From positions 194,370-258,369 of the forward strand of contig CAJJDP010000012.1 in NCBI GenBank assembly GCA_905182995.1: a DNA stretch of 64,000 nt, written 5' to 3'. The translations under genes were made by a program, and so were the position numbers. Position 1 is the first letter of the stretch, and the number at the start of each line of letters is the position of its first letter. The DNA comes from Paramecium octaurelia (lineage: Eukaryota; Ciliophora; Oligohymenophorea; Peniculida; Parameciidae). Positions 38,800 through 51,338 of the stretch are shown here, piece by piece. The notes below the pieces were generated by a model that was not told where the DNA came from, did no database searches, and saw only the letters and a list, made by a program, of their open reading frames with translations.

Positions 38800-40481
38800 T
38801 CATTGAGACTTAGTCTTTCTGCACATAAGGACATCATTTGGATTATTTACGATCCTTCTCTAACTGTAAATTTCTGGACTCTTATTAAGAAAGTAATAAA
38901 ACTCAAATAGAAGAGTTTGTTTTCTAATTTAATTAGTATTATAAATAAGTTTACTTTGATCCCTCACTTTTTCAGCAGATCTATATAATACACACATTAT
39001 GGTATAAGATAAGATTAAGCCTAAGACTTATAGATATCCAACAGGTTCAATCCAAAGCATAGTAATATAGACAACTATCAACTCAGTGAAAATGCCACTA
39101 AAAAAATAGGTTTGAACATTCCACAGGAACATCAATTTAAATGAGCTATCTTTTAGTTTTAAATCATTACAATATTTTTAGCAATTAAAAAACCCCCAAA
39201 AATATAGTTATCCATACATAATAAGAAACATGGGACATTTATACATAGTATCCATTTGAAAATAAGTCATCGTATTCATGGTTATAGAAGGCAGCACAGA
39301 AACAAAAGATTCCCTCAAAAAATGAAATTATCAATTAAATATAAGGCGTTTCATCATCCCAAATGTATTCGTGTATACCATAATCTTCAAATAGAATTTC
39401 GAATTAGAGATTGAGGTACTTATCAGAACCAAATAATTCCTTGTATCTTTGGTGCTCAAGTTACATTTCATAGATCTTCTCCCTAATCAATCTCCTAAGT
39501 AAAGTGTCTTCCTCCTTATATATGGCAGGATCATCAATGGCTTATCAGATATTGCATCAAAATTACCTTCTTTGTTGAAATTGAATATCTTGAATTACTC
39601 CATATATTGAAAACTGTAAGTTAGATGGTTATCAAAATAATCCTTGATTAAAGCTCGCAATTCCTTTTAAGAGAGTCCATCGATTTACATGGAATTAGTT
39701 TCACAGTGTATTCTCAATTAAGCCTCTAAATATTTGCTGAACAAACTATTGACTACGCATAAACTATAGGTGATTTTGTCAGGCTCATCGGCTATATAGT
39801 TTGACCAAGAAACCCTGTCAATAAAGGCTTTTTAAGTTTAATGCATTTTCATTGACAAAACCTTGAACATCCAAATGCCAAGTGTATGCGAGGCTGCTGC
39901 GCAAATAACCATTATAAGAGGTTACCAATCAAACGATTTTTTAATAGAAAGATATTTGTTTTAAAAAGCAGTGCCAGGTATTAGTACTAACCAATCTTCT
40001 AATAAATAGACTAAGCCCATTAATAAAAATGAACAGAATATTGTATTCGGAGTCACATTGTTTATCCAACTTCTAAAGAAGGCTGTGAATAATTAGTAAA
40101 GAGCTAAGTAATGAACAATGCTGTAATAGGCTAACTGATATTTTATACGATTGTTACTGCGTGAATTGTTAAGGCTAATTGAATGAATTCAAATATTGCA
40201 CAAGTGAAAACAAGAGAAAAGGAAAATCTAAATGGCTAAGCTAATTCATGAGGCGAATTCTTAGTGGGATGTTGAAGACTTAAAATTTTGCTAATGATGT
40301 TAAAACATAATAATTACTAAATGAAAGCTATTAGGAAAGCAACAATACACCATAGTCTAATGAAAAACTAAGAAGCATAAAGAGCAGCAACATCTGTTTT
40401 CACAAGATATCGCAAAAGTGAGATTGAAATGATAGGTTAAGATCCAAGCCATCCCACCGAAAAAGCTGTATTTTATAACAT
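38800..40481 (-). CDS. polytopic membrane protein, 535 aa
   Basis: Four exons (introns of 23, 26 and 25 nt); 536 codons with stop. About ten hydrophobic helices fall in two clusters, residues 1-200 and 370-480. Between them is a soluble domain of about 170 residues, rich in aromatic and acidic residues (SQKELRALIKDYFDNHLTY, then IYKEEDTLLRRLIREKIYEM). The C-terminal 60 residues are basic and cytosol-like. No family is recognised; channel, transporter or scramblase-like roles are all possible. Confidence 0.6.
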
Positions 40482-41083
40482 TATTAAATTAACTATTTCT
40501 AGAGAATTCAAAAATTAAAATCCCAACTTTTCAATTTACACAATCATTTGTCTTTTCAAACCCTCTTCACTGATTACTTTCTATAATATACGAATTTGTA
40601 ACAGAAATTTGATATTCAATTCTAATTCATATTATTTGAATTGTGAGTTTGTTTTTTGATTAATCTCTGAATATATTTTGCCATCCTAAAACACTTTGAT
40701 AATAACTTTGTAATTGAACCAAAATTAATTGAATTATTCTACTTTATAAGAAGCATTAATATACTCATAAAAGCAAGGATAACACTTTTATCACTTTCAG
40801 AATCCTCTCCAATAATCTTACATATATTTGTTGATTGTACATGAGAACAAATTTCTTAGAAATATAAAATAGATTAAGATATGATTAGACATTAACTTAA
40901 GTCCTGTTCTAAGGAAGCATTAATGTTTCACTGAGAACCAGTATGTGAATACTTCCAGAATTAATCAATATTATATAACCAACATGAAAATAAGGATATA
41001 ACCTTCAATCAATGTTTGCAATTGAAGACTACTAGGTCCATTTTTAAATATAGTTAATTATTTTAGATTAATTAAGTTTCAAA
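40482..41083. other. divergent intergenic region
   Basis: About 600 bp between divergently transcribed genes, so it holds both promoters. AT-rich, with no clear element recognised. Confidence 0.5.
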
Positions 41084-42486
41084 ATGTTTAAAAATGATAA
41101 ACCCGTTATTATTGATGATCAATATCTGCTAACATCACTTTATTACACTGGTAGAAACTCTGTTTACTATAATGCAGTATTAACTAAGGATGATCAAAAA
41201 AGTGGTGACATACTAGTATAAATAGTATAGTTTGGAACACATTAAAATAGGTTACTAATCAGTCATAATGCTATTGCAGATTATATAAAAAGACTAGTGA
41301 CAGTATAATTCATACTCTAAATAAGATGGTATCACTCCTAAAATTCATCAATTTGGAATTCTCAAAGTAGGAGAGACATCTTATCATTATATTGTACAAT
41401 AAAAAGCAGGACCCTCATTGAAATTGTGTTTCTAATTAATGAAGAGAAAGTTTTCAATTTCAACGATTGCTTTGGTTGCATTAAAAATGGTAATTCTGAA
41501 TTTACTAAGTTTAGATCACTCATCTCTAATAATTGCATTCTTTGAATATAATTCATAGATGCTTAAAACTATCCAATTTAATTAGCACTCTTTAGTCAGA
41601 GATATATTTCACTCACTTTGAATATTCATCAAAATATATGGATAAAAATGGGAAAATCTTAATAAAAAAAAAGAATAAACTCAACTTGTATATTAATAAA
41701 TTCTCATCCATAGGCACTCATTTATAACAATGTACTTTAATATCAGAATATAAAGTTCCTTGTCCAAGAGATGACTTAGAGTCTTTGTTCTATATTTTGT
41801 TACATATCATTACCTTAGGAAAATTTTTGCATTCCCAACCAAATGTGGAACGATAAGAAAAACTGAAATATTATTATGAAATAAAACAAAGATTTGTTCC
41901 TGAAAGAGAATTAAAGGGGTTTCCAGAATAGTTCCTATAATTGTACCATGGAATTAGATTACTCTAACCTCACGAATTTCCAAATTACGATTAATTGAAA
42001 CAACCCTTTTTTCAATTATTAGGTTAACAGGACCTACAATTACAATTTGATTGGATTCCTTTGCTCAAACCTAAAAACAAAAATAGTAGATCTCCAAGTC
42101 CTATCAGAATTAGTAAATTAAAACACGCTGGAAGTGTTGGTGATATGGCATTTATATCATAGCAAAAGAAGGATGATTAAATTTTAGATTCAGTATCTCC
42201 TTAAAGGTAAGGAAAACCTACGATGAAACATTTTGTATATCCTACAAATAAAAATGCTACAGAAAGATAATTACCAGCAATATAGGAAGGGAAAGAAGGA
42301 ACCCTTAATTCTATAGCTGAAAAAAATTAACTTTAAAAAAAAATGGGAGGACTTTCAATTATCATTTGTAAGTAATAAGTTACAAGTTCTTCGTCTTCAG
42401 GCAATGTGAGTTCTATGAGTGATGACCAATCAGAAGTTGATACAAAACCATTAAATGGAATTATTAGTAAACTTTATATGGATTGA
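41084..42486 (+). CDS. CK1-like pseudokinase
   Basis: 441 aa from four exons (introns of 29 nt beginning GTT, 23 nt and 25 nt). CK1 traits are GITPKIHQFGILKVGETSYH, QKAGPSLKLCFQLMKRKFS and ALKMITHLQQLHSLNIIHR. Catalytic residues are lost: the loop reads IIHRCLKLSNLI (Cys for the HRD Asp), the DFG position reads NKF, and the VAIK lysine is gone (LVQIVQF). SEYKVPCPRDDLESLFYIL, a CK1 helix-F-like block, is kept. The tail is S/Q/K-rich. It probably acts as a non-catalytic scaffold. Confidence 0.75.
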
Positions 42487-43215
42487 AATGCTTATATGAA
42501 TAATTTATAGAATATTTTGATTATGTTGAAATTCATTCTGCTGTTATAAATTCAATCCTGAATTGATTAATAAATAAACAAATCTATAGACACACTTCTG
42601 ATTTAATCAAAATTATTTTAAATGTTTTGAATGTCAAAAAAACTTGTTAAACTTTACAAATAGAAACAGTTATGTATAAGCACAAACACAAATTTTATTT
42701 TAATGAGTATTATTAATATTATTCAGGAAGTTTAACCATCAAAATTTAGTTTATAACATATATTGATTCTTAATTTATATTATATCATAGCCAATTATAA
42801 TATTAATTGCTCTATCTTAATAGAATACTCGAAAACATGAATTATTTTAAAGGGTTCTTTTGATTCTCACTAATAACAAAAGGCCAATTCTCAAAAATGT
42901 TATGTATGAGATTAATAGAAATAGTGTTGCTCTCCAAAACAACATCTAAATTTAGTGAGTTCTAAACTTGAATTAAGTAATTGTTGACTTTATTTTATAT
43001 ATATTGGATTTGATTCCTTAAATCAAACAATTAAATCACCTCATTCAAAATTCAACTTGTGGATCTTGATAATTGATTCAACAAAAATTGAAATACATTT
43101 TGATTTATAAAAAGAGCTTATAGAATTATTATTCGCTATAATAAAATCAACCATAATTTGAGAATCTCAAATACTGATAGTTCTTTGATATTCTTTTTGA
43201 TTTTTAAGTGAAATA
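42487..43215. other. intergenic, no gene seen
   Basis: About 730 bp between two co-directional genes. AT-rich; reading frames in all phases are short. Nothing else was recognised. Confidence 0.5.
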
Positions 43216-44821
43216 ATGGATGAAGTTAATTAATTAATTAATTTAAATATGACTGATAGAAAGGCTTGGAATTAAAAAGTATGTACCTTAAGATTCCTTT
43301 ATTTTAGGAGGACATTGCAATACTATAATTAGTAAAGCAGTATGGAATAAAGAAGTGGACAATTGTGGCTGAAAAGATGAAGGAAGTGTATGGGTTATTT
43401 GGAAGGTCTGGGAAGTAATGTAGAGAACGTTATCATAATCACCTTGATCCAACAATCAATAAGGAGCCTTGGAGTGAAAATGAAGAAAGAGTGATCTTTG
43501 TTGCTCACAAAGAACATGGCAATAAGTGGGTACGATGAAATGTCGAATAAAATTTTAGGCAGAAATTGCGAAACTGTTACCTGGGCGAACTGACAATGCA
43601 ATAAAAAACCATTTTTATTCCACGTTAAGAAGAAGTCTCAGAAGAATCAATAAACTCATCGGAGACAAGAACAGTAATTGGCATGATTATATATTTAGCA
43701 TAGAAAAGGGTACCCAACAGATCAAGGATATCAAGCCAGGTGTTTTGTCTAAGATTTTCATACTTGCAGAAAAAAATCCATCCGAATTAAAAGATGATCA
43801 TATGAAAAAGTTATGTTAAGCTTGTAAAGGACTGTAAGACTCCATCTTAGAATTTGCTTAATCCAAATAAAAATCTCAAATTAATTAATTCAATGAAGAC
43901 AAGTTCAAATAACTGATTGACAAAATTATGGAATTCAAGTATATTCTTGCAATTATCATCAAGTGCCCTCTATACAAAACAAAGAGAAAGCAGATTAAAA
44001 TTGAAGAAGAAAAATCATAAAAAGAGAAAAAGCAGAATTGAAGATGATGATGACGACGATGATTATACTAGTGATTATAAATACGAAGAAGTAAGCAACT
44101 ATGTTCCACTTAAGAGATCTTCAAGACTCAATGCAAAAAAGAAAGTGGTAGAATTTCCATCTTATCTCTAGCATATAGATAAAGAAGATTATATTGATAT
44201 ATGTATCAGAACCAAAAAAGGTCCACTATTCAACATCATTCGAGATGAATTCGAAATCCAACAGGATAATGAAGAAGTAAAGACTTTTTTAATTATTATT
44301 CTCTAGTAACAATCTTCTAACAATTATCAAGAACAATACATCTACGATTATTAGGGAAACAACAGTCCAAATAATCAGTAAATGACTCCAGCCTTTCCTG
44401 TATTGACTCCAAGACAGATATTCTTTTAGAAACCTATCAATCCATATCAAGAAGATTTAGGCTTAGATGAAAATCCATTAAGTAAATCCAATTTTGTGCC
44501 AATTGTCATTACAAAACCATATACTTAATGCAAGGAGAAAACCCTTGATACAATTGCTTCACAATTACAGAAGAAAATTAGTAAATTCCAAAAATAATTT
44601 TAGATGCAAATGCTGATAAATATATATTTAATTAATAAGCTACTCAAGATTCAGATTTGGAAATCAATATTGGAGATGCTTTTGAAATTCAAAAGGACTA
44701 CAAGTCACCAACCAGTAAATTTGGAATTGGTGGTTACAGTCCAAGTGCATTTAGAAAGTATAAAAAAGATCAGGAGACTGGTTTAGTTAATTTCATGGTT
44801 ACACCTCATAATTATAAATGA
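43216..44821 (+). CDS. R2R3-type Myb transcription factor
   Basis: 489 aa from six exons (introns of 29, 29, 25, 30 and 23 nt); 490 codons with stop. Two Myb repeats lie in the first 120 residues. R2 is KAWNQKEDIAILQLVKQYG ... [18 protein letters not shown]3 is [19 protein letters not shown], then [20 protein letters not shown]. The R3 helix [10 protein letters not shown] is typical of vertebrate c-Myb and related proteins. An acidic run and a basic [14 protein letters not shown] stretch follow. It probably binds DNA in the nucleus. Confidence 0.9.
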
Positions 44822-45167
44822 TGTATTGATTTATCAATGTTTTCAAAAGTTCCATTAATAGAATTTATTGTTATTAGTATTATATACACGAATAAAGTAC
44901 TTTTGTATTAAATTAATGTTAAATTATATTCTTAAAAGACTATTCTTAATTTAAATATCTAGTTAGTTCATGTATTCCTTCATATATAGATTGACTTTCC
45001 AATTAAAGCATTTTTTTAGTGATCAATTTCTTTATCAGTTTTTTATAAAATGATAAATATTTCAACTTTTGTTTAACCAGAATTAATTTATAAATGTCGT
45101 AAGAGTTTTAGATAATAATATCATTCTGAATGATAGATCAATATAGGATTATTAATTTAATTGCTAA

Positions 45168-45979
45168 ATGTTCAAACCCTTAAGTGGCAAGGTAATAACA
45201 GTTATAGGATCATCTGGATATGTTGGTTCTAATATTATAAAAAATGCTCTTCAATATGGTGCTATAGTGAATGGAGTTTCTAGAAGTGGATAGCCGAAAT
45301 CCTAATCAAATTGGACTAGAGAAGTTAATTGGATTAAAGGTGATGCCATGAAAGCACATGAATTTAAAGATGCTTTATAAAAAAGTGATATTGTAATTCA
45401 CACAATTGGAACACTAATTGACTCGTCAGTTTTGAACAACAAAAAACCGTATTTCTTATTCAATACTTAGAGGTGAACAAGGCACTTATGAATAAATGAA
45501 TAGAGACACTGCTTTTAATGTTGTGAAAGAATTGATCAATACAAATGTAAAGTTTGTTTATGTGAGTGGTTCTGCTCACCCACCATTTTTAAAAAGATAC
45601 TTAACTACTAAACAAGAAGTAGAATAACATATTTTGAATCTATACCAAGTATTCTTCAGAATAACCATTTTAGCAATAATAACTTAATCCAATCATAGTA
45701 AGACCAGGATTCATTTATAGCTTAACTCAAAGATGGTGGAGTGTTCCTTTGAAATATGATTTGGCAATATGGAAATGTGTACATTATAATGCATCTAAAT
45801 TAATTCCTTAGCAATCATCTATTGGAAAAATCTTCAATGAATTCAAAGTGGATACTTCAATAGATTTATAAGATGTTGTTGATGCATGTTTGGCTCCTTT
45901 AAAAATAGATTTGGTAGGATAATCATTAAATAATTCAGAAATGGAAAAAGTAGCATAACAATTTAGAAGCTTAAAATGA
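45168..45979 (+). CDS. NAD(P)-binding SDR-type oxidoreductase/epimerase
   Basis: 254 aa, three exons (introns of 22 and 25 nt). The Rossmann motif GSSGYVGSNI sits near the N-terminus (VITVIGSSGYVG). A later YLTTK gives the SDR YxxxK pair, and IIVRPGFIYS is typical of atypical or extended SDRs. The overall shape resembles mitochondrial NDUFA9/COQ11-like proteins, which bind NADPH as structural or ubiquinone-pathway factors. The substrate is unknown. Confidence 0.8.
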
Positions 45980-46409
45980 TAATAATATGGAATTTGATTA
46001 TTATTATTAATATTTATTCCTCAAAGCAAGATTAAATTTTTCATTTCTATTAATCACCCTTAATTTAGTGGTTATAAGCAGAAAGTAAATATTTTAGATT
46101 TATAAATTTAATTCTATAATAATAAATTTGCCATAACATACTGAATTATTTGTTGCTACTATTTGGAATTCATTATCTTTATTTTGAAAGAATTGAAAGC
46201 TGAATAACAGTTTTGCCCTTTTTATTAGAATAATTATATATACACTTGCTCTTTTGTTTTTAAAAACATGGATACATTTAAATTCTTCCTTTTAATTATA
46301 ATATGAATAGAAATAATTCACTGGATGAATTCATAATTTTCTATAAAGAAATAATAATTTAAATGTATAATAAGAGTTTTGATGAAATTTTTATTTGTTG
46401 TTTAATAGA
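45980..46409. other. convergent intergenic region
   Basis: About 430 bp between the 3' ends of two convergent genes. No open frame or repeat of note. Confidence 0.5.
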
Positions 46410-47508
46410 TCAATATTTTCTGCTCCATGGTTTGTCATCAGGTATTTCAGATTTTGGTTGGAATTGATTGGCTTTAGCTTATGGGTTTTATTCAAAGTAC
46501 TTTTTAGCCTCTTCATAAATTTAATAATCTTCACCATATTTTTACATATCTAGGAGTTTTGGATTTATGAATACTTTCAGAAAATTAGCTTAGATCTTAT
46601 TCATATTAATCTTGTTGACTAAAAAGATTTTCAGAGTCCATGAACATGGGAGGTTGTTGTTTCATAAACACTCTCTATTCAATAAATTCTTCGTCTTCAT
46701 ATTCTAAAGGGAAGTTCAATTCAGCTATTTTTTATAGAGCCTCTTCTTCATTTCCTCTTTATTACTTAATTAGTCTTTCATCAGTATCAATGACAATCTA
46801 GAATGTAATTTGAAAATACTTGTCTGAAATTCTTGGATGTTTCTTCGCCATGAACTTACGCCAACTCCAATAATTCTTATTTATATTCTCTAAGGATTTG
46901 CAATTCTTGAGGTGTGATGTCTCTTAAATACTTGGCAGGAGATCCAGCCCAAACCTCCCCTTATTTAATTTGAGTGCCCTCTGGTACAAGGGATCCAGCA
47001 GCAACAATGCCTTAAACTGAAGCACCTTATTTAATTGTAGATCCCATTCCAATAAATGCATCATCTCCAATTAAACATCCTTATAAATTTGAATTTGGTC
47101 CTACATAAGAGTTATTTCCTAACGTCACTGGTTGCGTAGCTCTCACATAGACATTATCCTGAATTAAAGCATTCTTGCCCACTGTTATAGCATTTTGATC
47201 AGCACGTAAAGTGGCACCATACCAGACGGAGGAGCTAAGGTTGAACATATCCAAGAGTACTTCTGCTTCAAGATAACATTTCCGACCAAAACAGAATTGG
47301 GGGCAGTAAATAAAGCTTCCCTGATTTAGGGAGTTTGACCATTAGTTTGCACTTATCTCAAACACTACACTAAACGATCATCGCTAGCTTCGCTTCCGAG
47401 TATGTCATTTCCTTAGGAGAGGAAGCTCTTTCCAATTCTCCTATAGTATGGGCCGACAGCATTTAATACAAAGGAATCAAATAATTGGAGAATCTTGACT
47501 TTGAACAT
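46410..47508 (-). CDS. gamma-carbonic-anhydrase-like protein (complex I type)
   Basis: 341 aa, four exons (introns of 26, 22 and 25 nt). The left-handed beta-helix hexapeptides are clear (SSVWYGATLRADQNAITVG, ALIQDNVYVRAT, SNLQGCLIGDDAFIGMGSTI). The long C-terminal helix begins GEVWAGSPAKYLRDITPQEL. The three zinc-binding histidines of active enzymes are replaced by Arg (YVRAT), Pro (YVGPNS) and Gln (NLQGC), so this is a gamma-CA-like, non-catalytic form, as found in mitochondrial complex I. A C-terminal extension of roughly 110 residues, rich in E, Q and P, goes beyond the usual family length. Confidence 0.88.
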
Positions 47509-48109
47509 AATTATTTATGTAATTTTAATAAGAAAAAAATAATCTAGTATTTTATAATCCAATTTATAAGCAAGCTAGAAATTCAAAAGTGGATATTCAA
47601 CTTAGACCTTGATTTTAATTAATTTTTGATTGATCATTAATTTTGATCCATTTTTAACAATTGAAGTAGTTTATGGTTTAATCAAAATTTAATAATTAAA
47701 TGCTATCTAAAATTCATGTATACTAGGGGAGTGTGAAGTCCAATATCTTCAAATGTAGAAGTTTATTATTAAGGAACTATAATAGTTTCAAATTTCATGA
47801 GATTCAATAATAGAGGGGAAATATCAAATAAAACTATTTGATAATTAAGAAAGGGACAATAAAATTAAATGGAAAAATCACTAGAGTAATTAAGCATTCA
47901 TTAATTATATTTTTGGATAGATTAACAACATTATAAATTGATATACAAAGTAGAGAATAACTGAATCTAACAACAATTGTAGAAATATTATAATATTAAG
48001 TGTAACAAGAATGAACTTAATAAGATGTTTAACAATTCATATAGTAATTGATACATACGTAAGAGAACTGCAGTTGAATTGCATTTAGAATAATAATATA
48101 TATATATTA
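47509..48109. other. divergent intergenic region with a possible small ORF
   Basis: About 600 bp. A TGA-free frame at 47700-48014 (+) is listed separately; otherwise nothing was recognised. Confidence 0.4.
47700..48014 (+). CDS. possible small gene, 104 aa
   Basis: TGA-free frame from ATG at 47700. It has internally varied, protein-like composition (YLIIKKGTIKLNGKITRVIK, then LIIFLDRLTTLQIDIQS). There is no recognised domain and no intron is needed. With a single stop codon in use, a frame of 105 codons may arise by chance, so the call is weak. Confidence 0.3.
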
Positions 48110-48497
48110 ATGATTAAACAAATAATTCTCATATTATTAGTTGTTTTTGTTATTCAAGCAAGACATCAACATTTAAGACACACAAAACATCAATTGGGCC
48201 ATAATTTAACCATGAAACCAGGTATAATTTAATATATCTGTAAGGTGAATCATGCTTACCTAACACTGATTTGGGGGGATAGAAAAAGGAGGAAACATCA
48301 GCCAATCAAGCCAGAAAACATTTATCAGTAACGAGAACTCTTATATTACTTAGAAATTTGCTGATCACCTGACAGAAGAGAACAGAAAAGCTGAAGATAA
48401 ATAACCATACCCAAACATTTATACATATTAAGATTAAAATTGCGTTGGAAACGGATAGGATCCATCAAAAAGAGACAGGAGAATGAGAAGAAGTTGA
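48110..48497 (+). CDS. small secreted protein, 112 aa
   Basis: Three exons (introns of 23 and 26 nt), 113 codons with stop. A clear signal peptide (MIKQIILILLVVFVIQA) leads into a His/Arg-rich segment (RHQHLRHTKHQLGHN). The mature part has only two cysteines (ESCLPN, QNCVGN) and a basic tail DPSKRDRRMRRS. It is probably exported or stored in secretory vesicles. No family is recognised. It is convergent with the MIR-like gene, with 30 bp between stops. Confidence 0.6.
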
Positions 48498-48527
48498 AAT
48501 CAACTTTTGATATTAAATAAAACATTA

Positions 48528-49293
48528 TCATTGAATTTCAATTACTTTCCAAAGAGTACTAGTATCATCAGGTTTGCCAGAATCGATACTTAACAAAGAA
48601 ACTATGAATTAACCTTCAGGTTTGCATTAATTGAGATTAGTTTACAAATAATACCCAGTGTCTTAGTGTAGCAATTCTAAACATAAATTGTAGGGTTTTG
48701 TTACTTATGTTATTATCATTGAGTTTTTCAATTTACCAAACATCACCTTGTTCGCCACCTCCGACATCGATTTAGCCATTACTACTCTTTTATTGAGCTT
48801 TCAAGTAGCATTTAGTGAGAGGATGATATAACTATCATTTTAAAAGCCAAATGAGTACTTTAACTAAATTGTCATCCACATTTTCGACTGTCCAATTGTC
48901 ATAATCATTACCACAATCTTTGCAGCAAATCACCTCATTCAATCGAGAATTGGGATATCGAATTCTATGAGAGTGAAGATTCCCTTAAGAATTCGCATTT
49001 AACAATTAGATTGTGTTATTAGTAATAGAACTTTCTCTTTAATTTGATGTACAAGATGTAAAGTGACTACCTTTAAGTAAACTTTCATCAAGTTTCGGTG
49101 TCCCAGTCTCTTGACCAAGTTCTTCTTTGATTATTAACCTACTCAGACTTGGTACCAAAAGACTTTAACGTCGATCAAACAAATATCGCTCAATTAAGTT
49201 CTCTTTTATACAGATTCCTTTTCTTGGCTCGTAGTAAATTGAGGATCTATAAGAACTATTTGGATTTTGTTCTTTTTTGCACAAATTACCCAT
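48528..49293 (-). CDS. MIR-like beta-trefoil protein with N-myristoylation signal
   Basis: 236 aa, three exons (introns of 27 and 28 nt). The N-terminus MGNLCKKEQ has Gly2, Cys5 and lysines, a pattern for N-myristoylation plus palmitoylation. Residues 130-236 resemble a MIR unit: VKLYHPLTKCYLKA, GGGEQGDVWQIEKL, HQDTGYYLQTN. Family members are usually ER-lumenal (SDF2, O-mannosyltransferases, IP3 receptor loops), so a cytosolic membrane anchor would be unusual. The C-terminus ends TLWKVIEIQ. Confidence 0.5.
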
Positions 49294-49330
49294 TCAATTA
49301 AATAAATAATTAATATAGTTCATTAATCTA

Positions 49331-50768
49331 ATGAATAATGCTAAAATCGTTGATCAAGTGGATAATGCTCAAATTAATCTTTTCCCTACTCCTCCTTAAA
49401 TTCCAACTAACTAAGATGACGAAATCATAGACTAATTGCTAAAATAAGATTATTAATAATAGTAGAATTTTAATTTATCTAGAAAAGAGAACCCTTAATT
49501 TGATAAGTACTATTAAAAGAGAACCAGTCTAATCAATAATACGGAATTGAATGAACTTGAGCCATATATTAAACTTACTGTAGGCGCAAACTCACCCACA
49601 CATTTACCAGTTTACTACTTCATAAATTAGCAAGGGTAATTTAACACAGAATTTGTAGTCTTATTGGCTCTCCTAAAACTGCTAACTCTGAAGACATCAT
49701 TATAGGAAGATCTCATGTTAGATAAGTCAATCCTCTTGATATAAGTTATTCTATTATATTATATTATTTTTAGTCCTTCAAATGAAAAGATTAATTTCAA
49801 AAGTTCATTGTAAATTAATTTGCTAGGATTATTTTAGACAAGAATTTATACTTAAACTTATCTATACATTAGTATTATATAGAATTAGAACTTAATCCAA
49901 TTTTCCATTGCCTCAAAGAGCTCGATTTATCATTTCTTAATTTTTAGAGTACTCTGATTTCCCTATTTTAGTCAACCAAGACATGTTTATATCTAAGATT
50001 TAGGTAGTTTAAGTGGAACTTCATTGTAACTAAAAAATACAACTCCCTGTATCATGAAATAAGATCAAATGTATTCTTTTGGTGCCAATTACCATTTTAT
50101 AGTTAAATTTTGTTAATCTTTTAATGAAGGAGGAAAAGATATAGATGATCAATTCTTTCAGCTATTAAAACAATTATATATCTTAAAAAAGCCTAAACTT
50201 AGATTTTATTTTGGAGACCCAAATATGCTTTAGAAACTTTTCAATATAATTTAATAAGGATCTATTGAAGATTCTTATAATAAAACTAATCAAGAATAAG
50301 TATATGATAAACTCAAAGAATACAAAGTGGCTATTATTAATATCGGATTAAATCAATAGCGCAAAAGAATTTCATTCTCTCAAACCCTTTATTTTCATTT
50401 AGAAAATGAGGATTCCTATGAAATTACTATCGGAAGATCAAATGAAAACTCTTACAAAATCAGATCTGATACAATTTCAAGGAAATAATGTAGGTTTCAA
50501 TATTTGAAAAGGTAATTTTGACAATTATTAAAGTCTGAAAGCATGGGGCGTTTTTGATGGAACTAAAGATAATTCTTCTCTAAATGGCACTTGGATTTAA
50601 TTATAAACTGTACAATAAATGAATAAACAAGAAGAATCAAATTTAATAGAAGTAAAAAACAATGCAGTTTTTAAAGTAGGGAGTATTTAACTGAAAATTG
50701 AAATGATTAAAGGAAAGTAAGAACTTAAATTATTTTAAAGCAATATCAATTAAACAAAGACTAAATGA
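49331..50768 (+). CDS. tandem FHA-domain protein
   Basis: 446 aa from five exons (introns of 23 nt, 29 nt beginning GTT, 23 nt and 22 nt); 447 codons with stop. FHA1: DIIIGRSHVRQVN ... ISKVHCKLI ... YIQDLGSLSGTSLQL. FHA2: YEITIGRSNENSYKI ... DTISRKQCRF ... WGVFDGTKDNSSLNGTWI. Both keep the GRS, S-x-x-H/Q-C and NGT/SGT loop positions that bind phosphothreonine. No other domain is seen. It probably reads phosphorylated partners. Confidence 0.85.
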
Positions 50769-51338
50769 AAAAGTAAACAATTTTAATTATACATATTAAT
50801 ATCTTTGATATTTTATTATAACACTTCTAGCTTTTTATTTTAATTTCAATCCTTCGATTCTTGACATATTTTCGATCAATATCATTGAATCTGAAAATTA
50901 CCTAAATGTGGGAATGAATATTTCAATAATACGTTATATCATTAAATACAAATTAAATTAATTAATATATTTATCAAGCTAGCTTTAGCACAATTAAGTA
51001 CGTAAGAAGAAAGGCAAGGCAGAATCTAATCATATGCATGTAGTGAATTCATTATTTTAATTGTTTGTTATATTTATGGCTATATTTGAATTTGTTGAAT
51101 TTAGATTTTTTCATAATATAATACTTAATGTGATGCGAGATTAGAATACAAATTTTAGTTAAAAAAGAAATCAATTTACTATTACATCATATACTAAATT
51201 TGTTTAAAAATAATCCTATTTGATAAAAATAAAAGCTCAATTTTATTATTGCATCATATACTAAATTTGTTTGAAAATAATCATAAATGATAAAAATAAA
51301 TTGTTGAAAATTAAGGAAACGTGAATATTATTTATTTT
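50769..51338. other. intergenic, with a short tandem repeat
   Basis: About 570 bp. The right half contains the 66-bp imperfect tandem duplication at 51171-51302. No gene was seen. Confidence 0.5.
51171..51302. repeat. 66-bp imperfect tandem duplication
   Basis: Two adjacent units (51171-51236 and 51237-51302) share TCATATACTAAATTTGTTT and GATAAAAATAAA, with several substitutions between them. It lies just upstream of the gene at 51339, so it may be part of its promoter or 5' leader. Confidence 0.7.
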
